Assembly (NCBI RefSeq): GCF_016786255.1
Contig: NZ_JADMKT010000064.1
Coordinates: 1 to 64,000 of the forward strand
Source of the DNA: Robertkochia sediminum
GTDB lineage: Bacteria; Bacteroidota; Bacteroidia; Flavobacteriales; Flavobacteriaceae
Direction: 5' to 3'
DNA length: 64,000 nt
In this document: positions 26,855 through 34,752 of the stretch, piece by piece
How the letters are laid out: each line of letters starts with the position of its first letter
Position numbering within the stretch: the stretch's first letter is position 1
Made by a program: the position numbers and the translations under genes
Notes under the pieces: model-generated
Told to the model about the DNA's origin: nothing
What the model saw: the letters and a program-made list of their open reading frames with translations, nothing else
Databases searched by the model: none

Positions 26855-28288
26855 TTAATCATTTCTTTTTAAAGGTGGATTCACCCAGGTTCCGGAAAGT
26901 GCTTCCTCTTTAGGGCCATACAATCGCAGTACACAATAAAACGGACCATCGGGAGCAGGCAGCCAGTTCGGATCCAGGGCTTTTCCCGGAGATTCCTTCT
27001 GAATATACAGGGTTAAAGAACCATCATCTCCAAACACGAACTGATCTGTGTTATTCGAATTCAACAAATACCGGTTCAGTTCATTTTCAATAAAAAGCTG
27101 GGTCTTACCATCGTACATGCTCAGCGACCAAAAGGCGTTCACCGGAGGCATGGAATCCCTATGGAAGGTAAGTGTATACTTATGCTCTGCTGCGTTATAA
27201 GGGGTGCCGGGAGCTTCCATGATGTAAGTAGGATAAATGGCTTCCGCACCCGAATTTCCATATAACCCTGTATGTGCGGCAGCAGCTCTAAGTATATAAT
27301 GATCTTTCTTATTAAAATCACCGGCGATCTTCGACAGGTATTTTCTGGTACCAAAGATCTTCGCACTCATTAAGGCATCATTGCTGTTTTCTGTAATAAA
27401 GGTTTCGATAGCCTTAAACCCTTCTGCTACGCCTTCTTCGATCGCTTTTTGTACTTCGGGATCGAAGTTATTCATATCGAATGTTTCCGGTGTTCCCAGA
27501 TCCAGTAATGCCAACCGGTCTCTAAACGCTTTTTCATCGGGATTCGGATTGGTAAAATTGAGCATATAATCCAGGTAGGCAAAAGCCTTAGGAGTAAATT
27601 GCGCCCCTTCTTCCCATTCGGGATATGCAGGGAGTTCAGCCCTGGTTAAAGGGTCCTGCCCCAGAAAAACACTTAATGGCTGTACTTTATATCCATCCAT
27701 CAAAGCCTTCACATTGGCCATATCGTCCGCGTTCATCAACTGGGTACGGATCACCGAGAAGAACATATCGGTCTCGCAGGTGATCACCTCAGCAATGCCC
27801 TCAGGCACTTCACCCTTCCAGTCGGAAGAGGCTACTAAATAATCGCCCCCTTGATTCCCCGTGGTCAGGCTGCCCAGGTACGCAAAATTATGCGTGTAGA
27901 GGTCGATCAACTGGAAATGAAAGAAGCGGTCGGGATCCACCTCCGGGATCGAGATCACCACAGGCTCACTTCTCATATCAACCCAAAGCATACAGTACGG
28001 GGTATCTGAGTTCGGGGTGACCACTGTTTTGTCTTTGGGCCCCAGCAATCGCGCATCGCAGACCATCTGATTAAAATCACCTTTATACTCCGGCGAATTT
28101 TCATCAAGCACATACATATTCATGGTCTTGTAATTCACGACCATCGGGAAGCCGTAAACATAGGCTTCCTTGGCGATCTCCTTCGCCTGTTCGGGGCTTA
28201 GTGCCTCTTCGGTCTTACAGGCGCTGAGAACCATCCCTGCCAACCATACCAGAAGCAGGGGAAACCGTAAAAAATGAAGTGTGTTCAT
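26855..28288 (-). CDS. DUF1254/DUF1214 domain lipoprotein
   Basis: The 477-residue protein has a lipoprotein signal (GMVLSAC) and the two-domain DUF1254-DUF1214 layout. The first domain carries EAYVYGFPMVVNYKTMN and NSDTPYCMLWVDMR. The second carries YTLTFHRDSMPPVNAFWSLSMYD and GKALDPNWLPAPDGPF. Function is unknown for the family, though it is widespread in proteobacteria and Bacteroidota. It is the only gene of its transcript, with a hairpin downstream. Confidence 0.85.
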   Translation of the reverse strand: MNTLHFLRFPLLLVWLAGMVLSACKTEEALSPEQAKEIAKEAYVYGFPMVVNYKTMNMYVLDENSPEYKGDFNQMVCDARLLGPKDKTVVTPNSDTPYCMLWVDMRSEPVVISIPEVDPDRFFHFQLIDLYTHNFAYLGSLTTGNQGGDYLVASSDWKGEVPEGIAEVITCETDMFFSVIRTQLMNADDMANVKALMDGYKVQPLSVFLGQDPLTRAELPAYPEWEEGAQFTPKAFAYLDYMLNFTNPNPDEKAFRDRLALLDLGTPETFDMNNFDPEVQKAIEEGVAEGFKAIETFITENSNDALMSAKIFGTRKYLSKIAGDFNKKDHYILRAAAAHTGLYGNSGAEAIYPTYIMEAPGTPYNAAEHKYTLTFHRDSMPPVNAFWSLSMYDGKTQLFIENELNRYLLNSNNTDQFVFGDDGSLTLYIQKESPGKALDPNWLPAPDGPFYCVLRLYGPKEEALSGTWVNPPLKRND

Positions 28289-28699
28289 ATCAATCGTTTT
28301 TGGTCAGTACCAAAGTCGTATAACAGCGGACTGATGATTATCGTATGATTTTCCAGCAGATCGGCAATAAAGAGGGAAGGATTAAAGCAAATGGTAAGGT
28401 ACGATGTCGAACGCCCGATTAAAATGATGTCCATCAGTACTATGAATGGAATTCAATTATTTTAAAGTGTTTTGCATATTTAAAACCAGAGTATTCCCTA
28501 CGACACCTGATCTATTTCGCCCCATATCAGCTAGTGAATTGAGCTTTAGTCCTTAGGGCACAATCTCCATGGTTCTCTAAAAAATTAAAGTTTTTACTCA
28601 AAACAACTTTCAGAACAAAATTGTGAACAACTCCCCGGGTATTTAACTTTCATGCATTGGCAGAAACCCTATTTTTGAAGCCCTTAAAAATTTTTAGCT
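28289..28699. other. Intergenic region upstream of DUF4494 and DUF1254 genes
   Basis: 411 bases without a supported gene between divergent genes. It is AT-rich and shows no repeat array or RNA structure that I could recognise. The one clear element is a -7 box TATTTTTG at 28670-28677, before the DUF4494 gene. Confidence 0.5.
28670..28677 (+). promoter_or_regulatory. -7 promoter box TATTTTTG before DUF4494 gene
   Basis: TATTTTTG fits the Bacteroidota -7 consensus TANNTTTG and lies 22 bases upstream of the ATG at 28700. A -33 element at normal spacing is not clear. Confidence 0.45.
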
Positions 28700-29248
28700 A
28701 TGAGCGTAACCTGGTTTGAATGCAAAGTAAAGTACCGTAAGACCCACGAGACGGGCGAACAAAAAGTAACTTCTGAGACCTACCTGCTGGATGCGGTTTC
28801 CTATACAGAGGCCGAGGCCCGTATGAACGAAGAAATGACCGCCCTGACCAGTGAGGAATTCCAGATCATGAACATCAAAGTGGCCAACTTTTCGGAGATC
28901 CACCCTTTTGAAAATTCCGACCGTTGGTTCAAATCGAAGGTGAGTCTTGTAGCCATCGATGAGGAAAGCGGAAAAGAGCGCAAGACCAATATCTACCTGC
29001 TGGTGCAGGCCAACGATATCAAGGAGGCCTTTGACAACACCACCTTTGCCATGAAGGACACTATGGGCGATTACACCATTCCGATGATCTCCGAATCGCC
29101 TATCGTAGACGTATTCCCATACTTCTCGGGAGAAGAGGGTGAAGAGATCCCGGAGCGTTTGCTGCAAAGACCTGAAGAAGACACAGTGGATGCCGGTACT
29201 GCTGATGCAGACCTCGAAGAGGAAATGGTTGAGGAGGCTGAAGTATAG
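28700..29248 (+). CDS. DUF4494 domain-containing protein
   Basis: The 182-residue protein matches the Bacteroidota-restricted DUF4494 family: it starts MSVTWFECKVKYRKTHETGEQKVTSETYLLDAVSYTEAEAR and contains a second beta unit RWFKSKVSLVAIDEESGKERKTNIYLL. The C terminus is acidic (EEDTVDAGTADADLEEE). Function is unknown. It is probably cytoplasmic and ends at a strong terminator. Confidence 0.88.
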   Translation: MSVTWFECKVKYRKTHETGEQKVTSETYLLDAVSYTEAEARMNEEMTALTSEEFQIMNIKVANFSEIHPFENSDRWFKSKVSLVAIDEESGKERKTNIYLLVQANDIKEAFDNTTFAMKDTMGDYTIPMISESPIVDVFPYFSGEEGEEIPERLLQRPEEDTVDAGTADADLEEEMVEEAEV

Positions 29249-29304
29249 CTCACCCTTTCGAAAAGTACCTTATAACATCGTGATCAGCGAACCGGTCACA
29301 AAGG

Positions 29305-29333
29305 AAAAACGCACCTCTTGGGTGCGTTTTTTT
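29305..29333 (+). terminator. Rho-independent terminator after DUF4494 gene
   Basis: AACGCACC and GGTGCGTT form a strong stem with a TCTT loop and are followed by a T7 run on the plus strand. The A run before it makes it usable from the minus strand too, where it would end the molybdopterin-rhodanese operon. Confidence 0.8.
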
Positions 29334-29376
29334 ATGGAAGCAAATGCTTCTGAATGGGTGGTTAGCCTGTGTTTAC

Positions 29377-30063
29377 CTAGCAGCCTCCTTCCATGGGGCG
29401 CTTCTTTTTCTTTTTCTTAGGAACCACTTCTTTTGGTGGAGGCGGAGCTGCTGCAGCTGCAGCCTTAGCGGCTTCTATGGCCGCCTCTCTGGCCATTTCT
29501 TTCGCTCTCGCCTGGTCTATGGCTTCAGCCTTTTGTGCAGAGGCATCGATAAATGCCCTGATATCGGCAACAGGAGTTTCAACCACCGCAGGGGTTACCT
29601 TTAATGTATTTTGGGCATAGACTACCTCGGCTTGTAATAGCTTGAGATTGTCATACCCCATCTGAAAGAGCATAAGAAAAGGCATATTGGCCTCTTCCAC
29701 AGTACTGCCGTAGAGCACAACGGTGGTTCCCGAAGCTTTCCAGGCTTCGAACTGGGCCATATTCGCCTCCTCCAGGATGGTGGGGGTAGGTATGTTGAGG
29801 GCATGACCCAGATACCCCTTTTCAAAGTCGTGCTGATCTCTGACATCCACCAATACTACCTCCTCATTCTCAAGGACATCCAAAGGCAGCATATAGGTGC
29901 CGGAGGCCAGGGTTTCAAGGGTAGACGCCGTGGTGGTTGTGAATAAAGGCTCAGCATATCGGTAGGCCATCACAGCGATCACGGCCAAACCCATGAATAC
30001 GAGCGAACCGAAGGAAATCCTTTTTACATGTTTTGATTCTTTCATAAAAAAGTACTTATACAT
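29377..30063 (-). CDS. Exported rhodanese-fold protein with Lys6...Gly-Gly-Cys tail (copy 2)
   Basis: The 228-residue protein has an N-terminal membrane anchor (about 15-35) and one rhodanese-like domain (about 60-160: VVLVDVRDQHDFEKGYLGHALNIP). The loop that should hold the catalytic Cys reads VVLYGSTVEEANM, with no Cys. A coiled, Ala-rich helix and Pro-rich linker (AAAAAPPPP) lead to the tail EVVPKKKKKKRPMEGGC. That 17-residue tail is identical in the neighbouring protein at 30072 although the codons differ at many synonymous positions. I infer that the terminal Cys on a flexible arm carries sulfur, in the manner of SoxY GGCGG swinging arms. It is the last gene of the molybdopterin oxidoreductase operon. 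Confidence 0.82.
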   Translation of the reverse strand: MYKYFFMKESKHVKRISFGSLVFMGLAVIAVMAYRYAEPLFTTTTASTLETLASGTYMLPLDVLENEEVVLVDVRDQHDFEKGYLGHALNIPTPTILEEANMAQFEAWKASGTTVVLYGSTVEEANMPFLMLFQMGYDNLKLLQAEVVYAQNTLKVTPAVVETPVADIRAFIDASAQKAEAIDQARAKEMAREAAIEAAKAAAAAAPPPPKEVVPKKKKKKRPMEGGC

Positions 30064-30071
30064 TTAAAAAA

Positions 30072-30758
30072 TTAACAACCTCCTTCCATAGGTCTTTTCT
30101 TTTTCTTCTTCTTGGGAACCACTTCAACAGGGGCCGGCTTTTTTACTACAGGTATTTTTACCACCGGTTCTTTAAGAAAGGTTTCCGGGTACTTGACTCC
30201 GAAGTACATACTCGAGGCTTTTCGTGTCGTGTACAGCTCAAAAGCTTCGGCCGGCATGCTTTCATCGGGTACGGTGGGGTTAATGATATCGGTATACCAG
30301 GCATTGAGGCCTCCCTCAAGCACCTTCATATGAGAATACCCTTCCCGGCAGCACAATACCCAGGCCTGATCGGCAAAAAGATGATCGTTAGAATAGAAGA
30401 TCACATCTCTTTTATCCTGGTCCAGGTGGATCTTATGTTCCTCATCGAGTAATTGCGCCAGGGGAATATGAACCGCCCCCGGGATGGCATAGGCATTAAA
30501 ATCTTCTTCATTACGCACATCGACCAAAATGAAGGACGGATCGTTACCGATGATCATTTGAGCCACCTCATCGGCCGAGATATAGCGTTCTGAACTAATG
30601 GCCCTGTTGAGCAGATGCGAGAGTTCAAGACCTTCTTGTTCCGGGGGTGTGGCACATTGGGTGAGCACCCCTGAAAAAGCCATGAGGAGCACGGCCGCAA
30701 AAAGCCTTTTGTTAAATAGTATCATTTTCAGTTTTTTCTTAACCATGCTGTTTATCAT
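30072..30758 (-). CDS. Rhodanese-fold lipoprotein with Lys6...Gly-Gly-Cys tail (copy 1)
   Basis: The 228-residue protein has a lipoprotein signal (GVLTQC, lipid on C near residue 35) and a rhodanese domain (about 60-165: FILVDVRNEEDFNAYAIPGAVHIPLAQL, HMKVLEGGLNAWYTD). Its active-site loop reads IFYSNDHLFADQAW and lacks the catalytic Cys; a CC pair occurs nearby (VLCCREG). The C terminus is EVVPKKKKKKRPMEGGC, identical to the next gene's tail. It sits eight bases before that gene and 63 bases after the NrfD-like gene, in one apparent operon. A periplasmic sulfur-carrier or docking role is inferred; no known family with this tail came to mind. Confidence 0.82.
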   Translation of the reverse strand: MINSMVKKKLKMILFNKRLFAAVLLMAFSGVLTQCATPPEQEGLELSHLLNRAISSERYISADEVAQMIIGNDPSFILVDVRNEEDFNAYAIPGAVHIPLAQLLDEEHKIHLDQDKRDVIFYSNDHLFADQAWVLCCREGYSHMKVLEGGLNAWYTDIINPTVPDESMPAEAFELYTTRKASSMYFGVKYPETFLKEPVVKIPVVKKPAPVEVVPKKKKKKRPMEGGC

Positions 30759-30821
30759 TTAAACCCAGACCCTGCTGAGTAGGAGAAGTTAAATAATATA
30801 TTTTTTATTATCACAAGACAA

Positions 30822-31781
30822 TCAATACAGGTAACGGGTTAACTGGCCGGCTTCGACCATGACGAACCTGAATACCAATCCGCCGATGATCACCAGTAGC
30901 GCAGGAATGATCACCGGGATCTTAATCCCCATGATCTCTCCCACTTCCAGGAAGGCCGGCAGCAATAATCCGAGGAGCACGACCACTCCGAAAAAGATCA
31001 AGGTAAATTCGCCTCCTACCAGTAATTCGACCGCTTCCAACTGTACCTGTGAACCTGCGTAATACCCCATGATCATATGGGCGATCAAGGCCAATTCTAC
31101 AATGATCAATCCGAGATCGATCTTACCAAAGAGGTGCTTCTCCTTCATGCTCTTAGACATGATGATAATGGCCGCAGCTCCGGTAGACAGTCCTGAGACC
31201 AGGAACAAAGGCCCGAGAATGGCGTTGTTCCATAGGGGTCTTGCATTGAAGGCTGATAATAAAATTCCGGTATACACCCCGAGGATGAGCGATAGCGGAA
31301 TTAAGGCATAGGCCATGTTCATCCGGTTTTTGATCACCCAGGCTTCAAAAGTGTTCAAAAACTTAAGCTTATTGAATAGTTTTAGTTTTGATTCTATCCC
31401 TCCAAAGGCTTCGCGGTAGTAGCTAAAGGTCCATAAGAAGGCAATGGGCGTTACGATCAATAAGACCCAGGCACCCCATGACATGGGCGATTCAATTCTG
31501 AATGTGGTATACAACTGCCAGGCGTAAAGCGGATGGGTAAGATCGTATATAAGTGCGAGCAGCCCAACAGACAAGGCAATGGGAGGTATCACAGTTGCTT
31601 TCTTGACTGCTCCCGGATACACCTCATCTTTACCCAGGATATAGAATAAGGCCGCAAAGAACAGGATACCTGCTGCCAATCCTCCTAAGAACAGATAGAG
31701 TGCAATGGGCCAGTGCCATACATCCAAATAGGGATCAATATTCGGGATATTGCGTCCGCTGGTAAATAATTCTTCTTGCAT
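30822..31781 (-). CDS. NrfD/PsrC-like membrane subunit of the molybdopterin oxidoreductase
   Basis: The 319-residue polytopic protein belongs to the NrfD/PsrC family, the quinone-reactive membrane anchor of several molybdo-enzymes. It has eight or so membrane helices and the family start DVWHWPIALYLFLGGLAAGILFFAAL. It follows the FeS subunit gene by 12 bases and completes an ABC-type complex (catalytic, FeS, membrane). By analogy with polysulfide and tetrathionate reductases it exchanges electrons with menaquinone. Confidence 0.9.
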   Translation of the reverse strand: MQEELFTSGRNIPNIDPYLDVWHWPIALYLFLGGLAAGILFFAALFYILGKDEVYPGAVKKATVIPPIALSVGLLALIYDLTHPLYAWQLYTTFRIESPMSWGAWVLLIVTPIAFLWTFSYYREAFGGIESKLKLFNKLKFLNTFEAWVIKNRMNMAYALIPLSLILGVYTGILLSAFNARPLWNNAILGPLFLVSGLSTGAAAIIIMSKSMKEKHLFGKIDLGLIIVELALIAHMIMGYYAGSQVQLEAVELLVGGEFTLIFFGVVVLLGLLLPAFLEVGEIMGIKIPVIIPALLVIIGGLVFRFVMVEAGQLTRYLY

Positions 31782-31793
31782 AATGGTACGGCT

Positions 31794-32327
31794 TTAGATT
31801 AAATAAAATACGTGAGGTTTGGTTCCTGCCTCAGGGGCTAAGGTTTTATACTTTCGGTCTTTCAACAACTGTGACACCTCACTGTTCGGGTCGTCGAGAT
31901 CACCAAAGTACATGCACTTGGTTGGACAAACCGATACACAGGCCGGCAACTGCCCCTTCTTTAACCTGTGATGGCAGAAGGTACACTTGTCTACATGGCC
32001 GTCGGGATGCTGAAAACGCGCATCGTACGGACAAGAAGCGATACAGGCTCCACAGCCTATACATTCTGAAGCATTGACGAGTACGATCCCGCCTTCGACC
32101 ACGTGACTGGCTCCGGTTGGGCAGCATCGCACACAAGGTGCCTCTTCACAGTGATTACAGCGTTCCGATCGCAGCTCTAATTCGAGGTTGGGATATGAGC
32201 CGCTTACCACTTCGGTGATCCAGTCTCTGCAAAATCCTTCCGGCACATTATTTTCGGTTTGGCAAGCCACAACACAATCGCTACAACCAACACATTTCTT
32301 GGTATCTATGACCATTGCATATCTCAT
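31794..32327 (-). CDS. Four-cluster ferredoxin-type FeS subunit (PsrB/PhsB/TtrB-like)
   Basis: The 177-residue electron-transfer subunit has four Cys-rich motifs expected to hold four [4Fe-4S] clusters: KKCVGCSDCVVAC, RCNHCEEAPCVRCC, ECIGCGACIASC and KCTFCHHR...ACVSVCP. It lacks its own signal peptide, as usual for partners that are exported with a Tat-signal catalytic subunit. Its start overlaps the stop of the catalytic gene (ATGA), implying tight coupling. Confidence 0.92.
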   Translation of the reverse strand: MRYAMVIDTKKCVGCSDCVVACQTENNVPEGFCRDWITEVVSGSYPNLELELRSERCNHCEEAPCVRCCPTGASHVVEGGIVLVNASECIGCGACIASCPYDARFQHPDGHVDKCTFCHHRLKKGQLPACVSVCPTKCMYFGDLDDPNSEVSQLLKDRKYKTLAPEAGTKPHVFYLI

Positions 32328-34567
32328 ATCACTGAATTTTTATGTGGATCTTCGGTTAAAATGGTGACAAAATTTCCGCGGAGTCCGGTACCTCCCATCA
32401 GGGGGTCTACCGCAGTTCTGGTGATGAGCTGGGAATCACTGGCCCCTTTGCCAAAAGCCCTTGAAAGCTTTTTATTGGCGTGGCCAAAGCCGTGATACAT
32501 ATATACCGAATCCCAGCGTATACGTTCGGTAACCCTTACTTTGATAGGGAAATCGGAAACTACCCCGTCCTGATTCTTCAACCATACCTCCTGAGTCTTT
32601 TGCAGTCCGCGAATACGGGCCACTTTTGGGTGTACCCACAGCGTATTCTCATCTTTTAAAGCACTGAGGTTCGGATTGTTAATAGTTCGGCTAAACGTAT
32701 GTACCGGAGACCTGCCGTAATTCAGACGGTAATACCCTTCCGGCGGCTCCGGATGCGGGGTATAAACGGGCATAGGATCAAAGCCTTTGCTCTTAAGGTC
32801 TTTGGAATAGAATTCCACCTTCCCGCTGGACGTAAAAAATTCATGGTCCTGATCCTCCTTCAGATAGAGAGGCCCTGAGGTTCTTTCAAAGTTTTTCACC
32901 CCGATCTTTTTCATCTCTTCCAGGGAAGTCCCCAGTTGTTTGAGCTGCCATTCAATGACCTCCTCGTAATCGTCGTAGTCAAAATACGCACCCAGGCCGA
33001 GGCGTTCCCCGATCTGTTTGCTTATCCACCACGCCGGTTTCGACTGGTATTTAGGTTTCACCGCCGGGATCCTTACAGCGATCGACGGATTCCTGTTCGG
33101 TGCCGAACGAATGCCGTCATAGCGTTCCAGGTAGGTACATTCGGGCAGTACCACATCGGCATATCCCGTGATATCCATGGGCATGGTATCAACCACAACC
33201 AGGAAGTCGAGGTTATTGATCGCCTCAATGGTCTTTTCCTGTTGTGGCAGGGATTGCGTCAAATTGGTTCCCGCCACCATCCAGGCTTTGATCGGATGCT
33301 CGTTGTGCTCACTTTCTATAGTAGCCTTGATCAATTCCTGGGTGATCCCCATTTGTGCATAGGGGTATTTCTCTCCGATGGCTTCCCAACCCCATTTCGG
33401 TTTCGGATACTCAGGATGCGGATATTTAGGCACTTTCAGGCCTTCTTTAAAGTAGAATCCGCCGCGATTACCCCATGAACCGAGTAGGCCGTTCAACATG
33501 GCCACAGCACGGGCGCGTTGCGCATCGTCACCATACCAGGTAACATGACGTCCCGGATGCACAATGGTCGCAGGTGCAGCAGCAGCCATGGCCCGGGCAG
33601 TTTTTCTGATCACCTCCGGCTCTATGGTCGTAATAGCATAAGCCCATTCGGGGGTACAGGTTCTCACATGCTCCTTTAGCTTATTAAAGCCGGTGGTGTA
33701 TTTTTCTACGTAGTCTTTATTATAGAGGTCCTCATAAATGAGTACGTGCATCCACGCGAGCAGCAAAGCCATATCGGTTCCCGGTTTGATCGGCAACCAG
33801 TGGTCTGACTTACTTGCAGCAGTAGACAGCCGCGGATCGACCGTAATGATGGTCGCCCCCCTGTCTATGGCATCCGACATTTCCTGAACCTGGGTGTTGT
33901 GCATATTCTCTCCGATATGCGAACCTATAAGCACCAGGCATTCGGTATCGCGAATATCTGTTGGTTCGGGGGAACCTACCCACGACCCGAAGGTCAGTGC
34001 AAATCCGGTTTCTCTCGGACCACGACACTGTGCATAGGCCGGTTCGGCAATGGTATCCGAACCGTAAGCCTTAAATAAATGCTCCAGGTGTTTTCCCGGA
34101 GACCCGTGCTTGAGTAAGGCAAAAGATTCCGGTCCGTATTTTTCCCTTACCTCGGTAAATTTCGATGCGATAAGATCCAGTGCTTCCTCCCAGCTGACTT
34201 CCCTGAAGGTTTCTTCTCCATTCACGATGCTTCTGATGAGGGGTGTTTTAAGACGGTCTTCATCGGTATACATACCAATGCCCCCTGTTCCGCGCGGACA
34301 AAGCCTTCCGTTACAGTGGGGATCGTCATCATTCCCTAAGATCTTGGTGATATTTTGTTGTTCATCGGTATACACCCACCCGGCGCATTTCCAAAAACAC
34401 ACTTCGCAATAGGTGGGGGTCCTGCTCAACTTTCTGGCTACATTTTCCTTAACAGCCGCGTCCAGAAGCGGATTCATTCCCATGAGATTCATAGCGCCTC
34501 CTGTGGCTGCCAATCCTCCCAATCCCAAGGCTGATATTTTGATGAACTTTCGTCTCGATGTAGGCAT
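32324..34567 (-). CDS. Tat-exported molybdopterin oxidoreductase, PsrA/PhsA/TtrA-like
   Basis: The 747-residue catalytic subunit belongs to the DMSO-reductase superfamily and binds a bis-molybdopterin cofactor. A twin-arginine signal (TSRRKFIK, residues 3-10) directs it to the periplasm. A [4Fe-4S] site is formed by C54, C57, C61 and C90. C181 (AYAQCRGPRETG) is the likely Mo ligand, followed by IGSHIGENMHNTQ and VDPRLSTAASKSDHWLPIKPGTD. Polysulfide, thiosulfate, tetrathionate and related sulfur substrates are the nearest candidates from the family and context, but arsenate or selenate cannot be excluded by eye. It heads an operon with FeS, NrfD and two tailed rhodanese proteins and faces a dodecaheme cytochrome gene across a shared operator. 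Confidence 0.88.
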   Translation of the reverse strand: MPTSRRKFIKISALGLGGLAATGGAMNLMGMNPLLDAAVKENVARKLSRTPTYCEVCFWKCAGWVYTDEQQNITKILGNDDDPHCNGRLCPRGTGGIGMYTDEDRLKTPLIRSIVNGEETFREVSWEEALDLIASKFTEVREKYGPESFALLKHGSPGKHLEHLFKAYGSDTIAEPAYAQCRGPRETGFALTFGSWVGSPEPTDIRDTECLVLIGSHIGENMHNTQVQEMSDAIDRGATIITVDPRLSTAASKSDHWLPIKPGTDMALLLAWMHVLIYEDLYNKDYVEKYTTGFNKLKEHVRTCTPEWAYAITTIEPEVIRKTARAMAAAAPATIVHPGRHVTWYGDDAQRARAVAMLNGLLGSWGNRGGFYFKEGLKVPKYPHPEYPKPKWGWEAIGEKYPYAQMGITQELIKATIESEHNEHPIKAWMVAGTNLTQSLPQQEKTIEAINNLDFLVVVDTMPMDITGYADVVLPECTYLERYDGIRSAPNRNPSIAVRIPAVKPKYQSKPAWWISKQIGERLGLGAYFDYDDYEEVIEWQLKQLGTSLEEMKKIGVKNFERTSGPLYLKEDQDHEFFTSSGKVEFYSKDLKSKGFDPMPVYTPHPEPPEGYYRLNYGRSPVHTFSRTINNPNLSALKDENTLWVHPKVARIRGLQKTQEVWLKNQDGVVSDFPIKVRVTERIRWDSVYMYHGFGHANKKLSRAFGKGASDSQLITRTAVDPLMGGTGLRGNFVTILTEDPHKNSVI

Positions 34568-34651
34568 AACTTTGGAATATTTTTACATCCGAAAGTTATT
34601 GGCAAATGACCCGTTAAAGCATGATAAAAGTCAGATTAGTAGCACTTAGAA

Positions 34652-34667
34652 TGTGACTATTGTTACA
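34652..34667. promoter_or_regulatory. Shared Crp/Fnr-type operator, TGTGACTATTGTTACA
   Basis: An exact TGTNAC-N4-GTNACA dyad lies almost exactly midway between two divergent ATG codons: 84 bases from the molybdopterin gene start at 34567 and 85 bases from the dodecaheme start at 34753. The symmetry suggests that one bound regulator controls both transcripts. Confidence 0.65.
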
Positions 34668-34752
34668 TAAACACCCTTAAAATCAAGAGGTGGGGAAATG
34701 TCATGTTTTCAGAATCAGGAATCCTATAAATTTGGTGGTAGTCATTGAAAAG

